Below are positions 1 through 7,600 of a stretch of DNA of 45,810 bases, in pieces; within the stretch, counting starts at the first letter, position 1, and every line of letters starts with the position of its first letter. Location of the stretch: contig JAKAKE010000142.1 of assembly GCA_021824625.1 (NCBI GenBank), forward strand, positions 1 through 45,810, written 5' to 3'. The notes under the pieces were generated by a model. The model saw nothing but the letters and a program-made list of their open reading frames with translations. It made no database searches and was not told where the DNA came from. The translations under genes were made by a program, and so were the position numbers. Origin of the DNA: Bacteroidota bacterium (GTDB lineage: Bacteria > Bacteroidota > Ignavibacteria > Kapaibacteriales > UBA2268).

Positions 1-355
1 TACTTTGAATCAGGAATTGTATTGAAGAATATAAAAGAACAATTCCTAAAATAATTTTAAATATTAGACCAGGCAAATTCAAATATCCACCAAGAAAAGC
101 AAATGGTACAGATGTAATTGCAAAGGGCCAAAAAAGCTTCCAGCTGAAATGTCCTGCCTTATAGAATTGATATGTTGCTATGGATGCAACAAATATATTA
201 AGCACTAAAGCAGAAGGTTTGATTATTTCAGGAGCTAATCCGAACAAGGTCATTATTGCAATGTAACCTGATGCCCCGGCGTGTCCGACTGAAGAATAAA
301 GCATTGCAACAATTAAAATTGCAATACTTAATATCAATAAATTTTCAACAGCCAT
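1..355 (-). CDS. TauE/SafE family sulfite/organosulfur exporter, partial (5' part)
   Basis: This gene is not in the ORF track because it runs off the left edge. Reading the minus strand from the ATG at 353-355 gives 118 uninterrupted codons starting MAVENLLILSIA. The translation is strongly hydrophobic, with at least three membrane segments, and carries SSVGHAGASGY near residue 26, the N-terminal signature of TauE/SafE (DUF81) permeases. The family exports sulfite, sulfonates or related anions through the inner membrane and is usually about 240-260 residues, so roughly half is visible. It is the third gene of a minus-strand operon after the UPF0251 and NifX-like genes, with a 124-bp AT-rich gap and no clear Shine-Dalgarno site. 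The family call is firm; the substrate is unknown. Confidence 0.85.
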   Translation of the reverse strand, partial: MAVENLLILSIAILIVAMLYSSVGHAGASGYIAIMTLFGLAPEIIKPSALVLNIFVASIATYQFYKAGHFSWKLFWPFAITSVPFAFLGGYLNLPGLIFKIILGIVLLYSSIQFLIQS

Positions 356-479
356 AGGTAGAAGATAAGAAATTAAATAACATCTTAATAAATATTTTTT
401 ATTAATAACTAAAAAAATTATTTATTATTGAATTTAAACAGGTGTTGAATATCAATGTAATACCCAAACCTTTAAATTT

Positions 480-1004
480 TTAATGTAATTTTTCAGAATG
501 ATTTACTATCGTTCCGTCTGTTACTGCTTTTATAGCATCCTCAATAAATTGTATATCAGTTACAACCGGTTCTATACCGGCATTTTGTAAATGATAATAA
601 ATACCATTACCCATTCCTCTTGAAAGAAGGTATTTGCAATCCATAATATTGCCAATCATAGCAGTATGTTTGTCAACCGAATGATTGTCCCAACCATGTC
701 CCATTCCTTCACCGTGTTGCATTCCTGTACCCTGTCCCATTCCCGCACCTTGTCCCTTCCGAATTGATTGTCCAGAATTATTTTCTGTGGGTAGGGATTT
801 AATCCCACTATGCTGATGTTGATGTAAATGCTGATTGTAAGGTTGGCCTGGAGTATGAAAGTTTGCTTTTTCTCTTCTTTCTCGATTTGATATGATACCG
901 TTATCAATCGTAAAGACCTCATAGAATCTTGCTGAACCAAAGTGCTGGCTTACTGTAGAACCATTGTTTGAAACAACTGCAATTTTAAAATTTCCTGTAC
1001 TCAT
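480..1004 (-). CDS. NifX/NifB-type dinitrogenase iron-molybdenum cofactor-binding domain protein with His/Met/Gly-rich linker
   Basis: The protein has 174 residues. The N-terminal part (IAVVSNNGSTVSQHFGSARFYEVF, split here as residues 8-31) and the C-terminal part (LLSRGMGNGIYYHLQNAGI, about 126-144) match the two halves of the DiNase_FeMo-Co fold (NifX, NafY, the NifB C-terminus, orange protein). Members carry Fe-Mo, Mo-Cu or other metalloclusters. Between the halves lies an unusual insert with HLHQHQH at 59-65 and a Gly/Met/His-rich stretch at about 84-108, likely metal binding. The start is set by GGAGAA eight bases upstream, inside the end of the UPF0251 gene; the two genes are 2 bp apart. 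No nitrogenase genes are visible, so a role in nitrogen fixation is not implied. The domain call is firm; the cluster bound is unknown. Confidence 0.88.
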   Translation of the reverse strand: MSTGNFKIAVVSNNGSTVSQHFGSARFYEVFTIDNGIISNRERREKANFHTPGQPYNQHLHQHQHSGIKSLPTENNSGQSIRKGQGAGMGQGTGMQHGEGMGHGWDNHSVDKHTAMIGNIMDCKYLLSRGMGNGIYYHLQNAGIEPVVTDIQFIEDAIKAVTDGTIVNHSEKLH

Positions 1005-1006
1005 TG

Positions 1007-1417
1007 TTAATTCTCCTTTAATTCACTAAATAGAATATTATTTTTTATTTTTCCCAATACGGGACAATTATTACATTTATCTTTTCTGAAATTATTTTTC
1101 CCTTTTTTCAATCCTTTTATAAACATTTGGGTGCAGTAATCACCTCCCTCAATAACAAGTGCTTTCCCATTAATGAGAGCATCGGCAACTACATATCTTG
1201 CTTTCTCGACAATCCTTCCGAAAGTAGCTCTTGAAATCCCCATCTGCTTAGCCGCATCCTCATGAAACATAGCTTCGAAATCAGCTAACCTAAGTGCTTC
1301 AAGCTCATCATGACTGATTACAGTTGTTTCTAAATCTCGCATCATTACCCCACTCGGCTTAAAAGCTTTCGATGCCGGAAATCTCTCAACAAATCTACAT
1401 TTTCTTGGTCTTGACAT
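1007..1417 (-). CDS. UPF0251 (DUF134) family predicted DNA-binding protein
   Basis: The protein has 136 residues and begins MSRPRKCRFV, the typical UPF0251 start, followed by the conserved LRLADFE segment (about 42-48) and a sigma-factor-like helix-turn-helix at about 52-75 (AAKQMGISRATFGRIVEKAR). The C-terminal tail holds a CNNC pair (residues 115-118) which could bind metal. Members of this family are short predicted regulators, often encoded next to DiNase_FeMo-Co domain proteins, as here. It is the first gene of the operon leading into the NifX-like gene and TauE, so it may control that operon. The upstream region 1418-1671 is AT-rich and should hold the promoter, but no consensus was certain. 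Family firm, regulatory target inferred. Confidence 0.88.
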   Translation of the reverse strand: MSRPRKCRFVERFPASKAFKPSGVMMRDLETTVISHDELEALRLADFEAMFHEDAAKQMGISRATFGRIVEKARYVVADALINGKALVIEGGDYCTQMFIKGLKKGKNNFRKDKCNNCPVLGKIKNNILFSELKEN

Positions 1418-1671
1418 ATTATTTACACAAATTAATTATGAGTATATGCTCAAAATTAAGAATATTTTCTCAAACTGACAAAATATTTAATTAGATTTAA
1501 AATGAATTTTACCATATTTATTAATTGCCTTTTCATTACTTTTATGAATACAAATAATAATTTTGTATTTTTATCTCATTCGATAGTGTATATTATCCTA
1601 AATATTAGTTAAAACTACGCACTTCCAGTACAAAACTTTAAGTTGCTACACATTTTTCGTAAGTTTGAAGG

Positions 1672-1779
1672 ATGAGCAACGAATACAGATATGGGAGTCA
1701 TACTGTATCGAGACTGACAGCCCATATAGTTTGGGTAACAAAGTATCGTTATAAGATTTTGACGGGCGATATACAAAAA
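1672..1779 (+). pseudogene. 5' remnant of an IS200/IS605-like (REP-associated tyrosine) transposase
   Basis: The first 36 codons read MSNEYRYGSHTVSRLTAHIV and continue WVTKYRYKILTGDIQK, which matches the N-terminus of IS200-like/RAYT transposases. The similarity stops abruptly at about 1779. The rest of the 96-codon ORF is repeat DNA and does not look like a transposase. The catalytic HUH motif and the tyrosine, both downstream in this family (about 130-150 residues), are missing, so the gene is dead. A good Shine-Dalgarno site (GAAGG) still precedes the ATG. The break coincides with the start of a short repeat that recurs at about 1993 and 17.6 kb. Confidence 0.75.
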
Positions 1780-1785
1780 ATTAAT

Positions 1786-1830
1786 TTTTCTGAGACTTTT
1801 TACCTTCTAATGTGTCATTATATTATAAAG
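1786..1830 (+). repeat. Short interspersed repeat D, copy 1
   Basis: The core TTTCTGAGAC followed about 15 bases later by ATGTGTCATTATA is shared with 1993-2038 and, on the minus strand, 17593-17641. This copy sits exactly where the transposase remnant loses similarity. It is followed by GGATTA-rich sequence with a small hairpin around CAGGATA...TATCCTG (about 1862-1880). Confidence 0.6.
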
Positions 1831-1992
1831 AAGTCTGAACAGGATTACCGGATTACAAGATTTCAGGATATTCAGTATCCTGCTTTCTTCTCAAATCATA
1901 AATCGTTAATCCTTGTTCGTAATTCCTTCCCAACAGCCTACAGCCTAAAGTCTATCAGTTAATTATGAATTGTGAATTATTAATTATGAATT

Positions 1993-2038
1993 ATTTCTGA
2001 GACCTTTTCCCTTTTCATGTGTCATTATAATATATAAA
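1993..2038 (+). repeat. Short interspersed repeat D, copy 2
   Basis: This is a second copy of the TTTCTGAGACC...ATGTGTCATTATA element, about 205 bp after copy 1. It follows a low-complexity AATTATGAATT-type stretch and lies about 70 bp before the propeller gene. It may contribute to that gene's leader, but no promoter motif was recognised in it. Confidence 0.6.
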
Positions 2039-2106
2039 GTTGCAAGGAATAAAAAATAATATAAATTTATAAATAAAATTTTGGCAACTATTCAAAGGGT
2101 GATGCT

Positions 2107-4263
2107 ATGAAACAAGTGTGCCTGACTGCATTTCTTGTGTTGCTTATATTTATATCGGATGTCAAATCGCAAAATCCCGAATGGGTGAATTATACAAATG
2201 GGAAAATTATAACTTCAATAGTTGAACATGGAAATATTATTTGGATTGGAACTCAAGGTGGTCTAGTAAAATTTGATAAGTTAACAGAAAATATTACTTT
2301 TTATAATAATTCAAATTCAAATTTGCCGAGTAACATTAATTTAAAATTAGCAATTGATAGCAATAATATATTATGGATTATAAATTTTGAAGGTCTAACA
2401 AAATTTGATGGATTGAATTGGTTTACTTACAACACATCTAATTCAGAGATACCAAGTAATAAACTCTATTCGATAGCAATAGACAATAGTAGTAATAAGT
2501 GGATTGGTAGTTTTGATGGATTAATTAAATTTGATGGAACAAATTGGATTAATTATGATACATCAAATTCAGGATTACCAAATAATTGGGTAAAACAAAT
2601 AGCTATAGATAGAAACGGCAACAAATGGATTGGTACTTCAGGTGGTGGTTTGGTTAAATTTGACGGAACAAATTGGCTTACTTTCAACACTTCGTTTTCT
2701 GATATACCTAATGATTGGGTTCAGTCATTAGCAATAGACGAAAGTGGCAATAAGTGGATCGGAACACATAATGGAGGTTTAACAAAATTTAATGGAAACA
2801 ATTGGATTACCTACAACACTTCTAATTCTGGTATGCCAAGTAATAGTGTCTATTCTATTGCAATAGACGAAAGTGGCAATAAGTGGATCGGAACACATAA
2901 TGGAGGTTTAGCAAAATTTGATGGGTTTAATTGGATTACCTATAGCAAAAAAGATTCTATTTTACCTTCAAACAACGTCTATTCTATTGCAATTGACAAA
3001 AATGGAAATAAATGGATAGGAACAGACAACGGATTATTGAAATTTGATGGTAAGAATTGGACAAATTTCAACACATCAAATTCGGGTATGCCTGGTAACA
3101 CCATTTTTTTAATTGAAATTGATAGAATTGACAATAAGTGGATATCAGCTTATAGCTTAGTAAAATTTGATGGAATAAATTGGATTAATTATTACCCAAT
3201 AAACTTTGGTCCACCATATGGATATTTTAGATCGTTCGCGATAGATAGTAGTGGAAATAAATGGATTGGGACTATAGGCGGTGGCTTAGTAAAATTTGAC
3301 GGAACAAATTGGATTACTTACAACACAACAAACTCAGGTTTACCGGATGACGATGTCTATTCTATAGAAATAGACGAAAGTGGAAATAAATGGATAGGTA
3401 CTATGGATAGTGGCTTGGTAAAATTTGACGAAACTAATTGGACTGTATATAACACATTAAATTCAGGTTTGCCTGATAATTGGGTTCTTACTATTGTTAT
3501 CGACAATAGTGGAAATAAATGGATTGGGACTCACGAAGGCTTAGTAAAATTTGATGGTAGTAACTGGATTATTTACAATACATCAAATTCTATTTTGCCT
3601 AATGAAAATGTCTATTCCATAGCAATAGACGAAAACGATAATAAATGGATTGGATCTGTGTTGGGCATAGCAAAATTTGACGGAACGAATTGGGTTAGTT
3701 ACAATAAATCAAATTCTGGTTTACCTGATAATAGTATTCATTCAATAGCAATAGACAGGAAAAGCAATAAGTGGATTGGTACTGAGGAAGGTTTAGCAAA
3801 ATTTGACGGAACGAATTGGAAAAGTTATAATTTATCAAACTCAGGATTGTCAGGTAATCATATCCTATCAATAGCAATAGACCAAAAAGATAATAAGTGG
3901 ATTGGTTCATATTTTGGAGGTCTTAATGTCTTCCGTGAAGGGGGTGTGATACTTGATGCGGAGGATGAACCGCAAAAATCCTTGAAAGAAAAAATTATAA
4001 CTCAAAATTTTCCCAATCCATTTCAATACACAACAAATATTGTATATACTTTGCCGAATACAGGAAATATTACAATTAAAATTTATGATATGCAAGGTCA
4101 GTTGCTGAGGGATTTGTATTCAGGAATGATTGATGCAGGCAAACACACAGCTACCTGGGATGGAAGGACTAATGCGGGAAGCGAAACACCCAATGGTGTG
4201 TATGTGTATAGAATTCAATTTGAAGGACAAACCATTTCCGGGAAGATGATTGTGATAAAATAA
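2107..4263 (+). CDS. Secreted two-component-regulator-type propeller protein with T9SS type A sorting domain
   Basis: The protein has 718 residues, starting with a signal peptide (MKQVCLTAFLVLLIFISDVKSQ). Residues of about 25-620 contain 14 repeats of roughly 43 residues built on the pattern SIAIDxxGNKWIGTxxGLVKFDGTNW, the Reg_prop pattern; 14 repeats would fit two seven-bladed propellers. The last ~90 residues (NFPNPFQYTTNIVYTLP ... GVYVYRIQ ... GKMIVIK) form a FlgD-like/T9SS C-terminal domain that directs export and surface attachment. No kinase or other catalytic domain is present. Several repeats are nearly identical at DNA level, including an exact ~51-bp match between 2731 and 2860. It converges with the thioesterase gene. 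The domain calls are firm; the ligand is unknown. Confidence 0.88.
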   Translation: MKQVCLTAFLVLLIFISDVKSQNPEWVNYTNGKIITSIVEHGNIIWIGTQGGLVKFDKLTENITFYNNSNSNLPSNINLKLAIDSNNILWIINFEGLTKFDGLNWFTYNTSNSEIPSNKLYSIAIDNSSNKWIGSFDGLIKFDGTNWINYDTSNSGLPNNWVKQIAIDRNGNKWIGTSGGGLVKFDGTNWLTFNTSFSDIPNDWVQSLAIDESGNKWIGTHNGGLTKFNGNNWITYNTSNSGMPSNSVYSIAIDESGNKWIGTHNGGLAKFDGFNWITYSKKDSILPSNNVYSIAIDKNGNKWIGTDNGLLKFDGKNWTNFNTSNSGMPGNTIFLIEIDRIDNKWISAYSLVKFDGINWINYYPINFGPPYGYFRSFAIDSSGNKWIGTIGGGLVKFDGTNWITYNTTNSGLPDDDVYSIEIDESGNKWIGTMDSGLVKFDETNWTVYNTLNSGLPDNWVLTIVIDNSGNKWIGTHEGLVKFDGSNWIIYNTSNSILPNENVYSIAIDENDNKWIGSVLGIAKFDGTNWVSYNKSNSGLPDNSIHSIAIDRKSNKWIGTEEGLAKFDGTNWKSYNLSNSGLSGNHILSIAIDQKDNKWIGSYFGGLNVFREGGVILDAEDEPQKSLKEKIITQNFPNPFQYTTNIVYTLPNTGNITIKIYDMQGQLLRDLYSGMIDAGKHTATWDGRTNAGSETPNGVYVYRIQFEGQTISGKMIVIK

Positions 4264-4265
4264 AC

Positions 4266-4293
4266 GTAGGGGTAATTCATGAATTACCCCTAC
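4266..4293. terminator. Perfect 28-bp palindrome between convergent genes, possible bidirectional terminator
   Basis: GTAGGGGTAATTCA is followed directly by its exact reverse complement, with no spacer. It lies 2 bp after the stop of the propeller gene and just past the end of the convergent thioesterase gene. The RNA would form a strong hairpin on either strand, but there is no T-run, so it may instead be a repeat unit or protein-binding site. Confidence 0.45.
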
Positions 4294-4302
4294 AATCATA
4301 AT

Positions 4303-4338
4303 CTATTTCTCATCCACTATTGTATAATCTGCTTCCTG
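4303..4338 (-). other. Copy of the dnaK 3' end joined out of frame to the truncated thioesterase
   Basis: Read on the minus strand in a frame different from the thioesterase, this segment encodes [10 protein letters not shown] and a stop. That is exactly the last ten residues of the DnaK encoded at 8833-10776. The two DNA copies differ at only four of the 33 bases from the first GAA codon through the stop (4303-4335 versus 8833-8865). All four are third-position changes, silent in the DnaK frame. The match begins at AGGAAGC, the point where the thioesterase loses family similarity. Confidence 0.75.
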
Positions 4339-4610
4339 TACTTCGCGGTAAACTCAAGAGTTACACCCCATACTTCATTTTCATGGTTAATCATGATTGC
4401 CCTGCCGATTGTTTCATCGAGTATAGCAGAAGCAATTCCCCCGTGCAGTCTCCCGGGATAGCCCTGATGAAATTCAGAGGGTTTAAATAATGCAATCAGT
4501 TCCTTTGTGCTTGTTTCGTAAAACGATGCTTTCAATCCAAACGGATTCTTCAATCCGCACACAAAGCACATCTTCGAGTTTGGCTGTTTAACTGAAATTT
4601 TGTGTTTCAT
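4317..4610 (-). CDS. PaaI-type hotdog thioesterase, C-terminally truncated
   Basis: The 97-residue product carries hallmarks of a hotdog-fold acyl-CoA thioesterase: MCFVCGLKNPFGL (about 14-26), HQGYPGRLHGGIASAILDE (about 48-66, containing the HGG active-site loop and the helix acidic residue) and EFTAKYRK (about 86-93). The usual length is 140-160 residues; the protein ends four residues after YRK, where relatives continue with PVP and two more strands. From there the DNA is a near-copy of the dnaK 3' end in another frame. The sheet would be incomplete, so activity is doubtful and this may be a pseudogene. It is a single gene on the minus strand, downstream of the SBBP gene only in map position (SBBP is transcribed toward it). 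The family call is firm; function is not. Confidence 0.75.
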   Translation of the reverse strand: MKHKISVKQPNSKMCFVCGLKNPFGLKASFYETSTKELIALFKPSEFHQGYPGRLHGGIASAILDETIGRAIMINHENEVWGVTLEFTAKYRKQIIQ

Positions 4611-4650
4611 TATTTATTTAATTCTTTTAAATCAGATAATTAAAATTCAT

Positions 4651-7600
4651 CTATCTCACAACCACCATCTTAACAGTCTCAACATGATTTCCGATTCTTA
4701 ATGTGCAACAGTAAATTCCGTCAGGTAAACTATTAACATTGAATTGAATAACATGCTGTCTTGATTCCATATACTTGTTTCTGTATATTTCATAAACGTT
4801 AATACCTATTAAATTATCTATCTCTAGACTTACAATACCACTTTCATTAAGGTTAAGTATTAATGATGTGGTTTCTGAAAATGGATTTGGTTTTATGATT
4901 AGCATATTTTTGTTTTCTTGTGTCTCATCAACACCTATTGAGCCATAGTAAAATACATCTGATATTCTTTTGCAACCATTTTTATCTATTACTTCTACCT
5001 GGTAATTCCCTGCTTTTATCGGAGTATACTCTTTATCGTTAGCTGAAGGTAACTTTGTTGAATCCAAATACCACTGATAAGATATAGCTTCGCTTGAAAT
5101 TAATTTTCTTTTGATTTGTGTTATCGTTGGTTTTTCAGGATTCGGTAATACTTTTATTGTATCTATTGCACTGTTAGAACATCCTTTACCATCAGTGTAT
5201 GTATATGTAATTTCATAATCACCTGCATTAACCGGATCAAACCAACTATTATTAACTCCATTGCCGGAATATATCCCATCTACGGGATTACCACCACTCA
5301 GAACAATTCCCGAATCGCTTAAGCACAAACTATCAACAGGTGATTCAAATGTTACAATAGGAAGCGGGTTTATTAAAACTTCCTTAACCACAGTGTCAGC
5401 ACAGTTGGTTAAAGTGTCTGTTTTCATCAATGTTACATTCCCGTTTCCTCTCGCTCCCCATAATACTTCGATAGTATCTGCTGATGACGAACCGGTTATT
5501 GTCCCCTGTTCAACTGTCCATGTATTTGAACCATTAACAATACTGCTCGTGGAGTAATATTCAGTTGAACCCTGACATACTTTATTGTTCCCCACAATAA
5601 CCGCATTTGGGGTATTATTTATTATTATTGTTTTTGATACAGAATCATTGCATCCTGTTGTTGAGTTTGTTTGCAAAAGTGTTACTGTTCCTGAACTTAC
5701 CGAATCCCAAATAATATTTACATATTCTTCTACATCAGAACCGATTATTGTTCCGCAGTAAGCTTTCCATTTATTAGTTACACTATCTGTGCTATTACCA
5801 GTATATTCATAAGGATTCCCGGCGCAAACAGGATTAGGTGCATCAGTAATTTGAGGTGCAGGAAGTGGATTTATTGTTATTGTTTGAAATACAGAATCTT
5901 TGCAACCGGTCAGAAAATTAGTTTGTTCTAAGGTTACAGTTCCTGAACTTTTGGAATCCCAAAGTATATTAACATTAAATCCATTATCAGTTCCGACTAT
6001 TGTACCACCTACTGCTCCCCATTTATTTATTATACCACCGGGTAAATAGCTCGTGTATTCATAAGTATTCCCGACACAGACCGGATTTGGTGCATCATTA
6101 ATTTGAGGAGTAGGAAGTGGATTAATTGTTATGTTAGCTCCGTTGTCGCTTCCGGTTATTTCGGGATTACTGCTTATTACACGAACACGGTAACCGTACC
6201 CTTCAGGAGTATAGGATGGAATTGTTGCAATTATTGTTCCTTGAGAAGTACCGGATAAGGTTCCTATATTAACAGGGTTCAAAAAGTTACCGGATTCGTC
6301 CGAAAGTTGTGCAGTAAAAATGTTACCTGAATTAAATTCTCCGGTTATTGTAAATGGGATGGAAATAGAAGAACCGGTGCAATAAGAGCTCGGGTTGATT
6401 GAGCCTGTTTTTATTGTAGTCAATGGTGGTGGTAGTAATGACAATTTTGTAACAAAAACATCACCACTACCATTATGACTACAATCATAAGCGTTAATAG
6501 TTGTAGGATATTCGGGTGACGATGTGCTACCTGAGACATATACCACGTCAGTGTTATCTAAAAATATGCTTTCTCCTCCCTCGAAGCCTGTTCCTCCAAT
6601 AAAAGAGGAATAAAGCAGGTTAGAACCGCTCGCGTTGAGCTTTGATATAATAACATCATTGTTTCCATTAAAAGTCACGTCATAAGCGTAGATTCTTGTT
6701 GGATAATCAGGCGAATATGTATTACCGGTAATATAAGCAGCGCCCGTTCCGTCTATGGTAATACTTTTCCCATAATCAAAAGCAGCTCCTCCAATAAAAG
6801 TAGAATAAACCATAGTTGTACCGTTTGGATTAAGTTTGCTAACAAAAATATCGCGGCTTCCATTATGAGTATCGTCATAGGCTTGGTTTGTTGTAGGATA
6901 ATTCGGAGAATCTGTCCAACCGGTAACATAAGCCTCTCCCATTCCGTCTAAGGTTATACCATCAGCTTCTTCCAGAGAATTTCCACCAATAAAAGTAGAA
7001 TAAATTAAAGCAGAACCAATTACGTTTAACTTAGTTACAAATACATCTAAATTTCCATTATAACTCTCGTCAATAACTCCGTTTGTTGTTGGAAAAGAGG
7101 ATGAATATGTATTACCGGTAATATAAGCCGCGCCTGTGCCGTCAACGGTTATGGTGTTACCACATTCTGAGTTAGTACCTCCAATAAAAGTAGAATAAAC
7201 CAAAGAAGAACCGCTTGTGTTGAGCTTGGTTACAAAAACATCAATACCGCCATTATAACTCTCGTCATAAGCTCCACTTGTCGTAGGATAAAGTGGTGAC
7301 ATTGTCATACCTGTAATATAAGCCGCCCCCGTTCCGTCTTCAGTAATACTATACACATATTCATTGGAAATTTCTCCAATAAATGTAGAATAAATCAGAG
7401 AAGTACCGCTTGCGTTGAGCTTTGTTACAAAAATATCTGCATTTCCACTATAACTCAAGTCAAAAGCCCCGCTTGTTGTAGGATAATCGGATGAATATGT
7501 TCGACCTGTTACATAAGCCGCACTGGTACCATCTACGACTATGCTCATTGCTTGATCGCTGATATTAGTTCCTCCAATGAATGTAGAATAAATCAAATTA

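Noticed and set aside
1780-1962. C-terminal part of the 96-codon ORF as a novel transposase domain
   Set aside because: It is made of repeat D and GGATTA-like repeat DNA that occur elsewhere, so the continued frame is accidental.
2400-3900. Regularly spaced repeats that look like a CRISPR array
   Set aside because: The periodicity is that of ~43-codon propeller blades in an open frame; repeats are imperfect and the spacers are coding.
4279-4461. 60-residue plus-strand ORF
   Set aside because: It crosses the palindrome and runs antisense to the thioesterase; no support.
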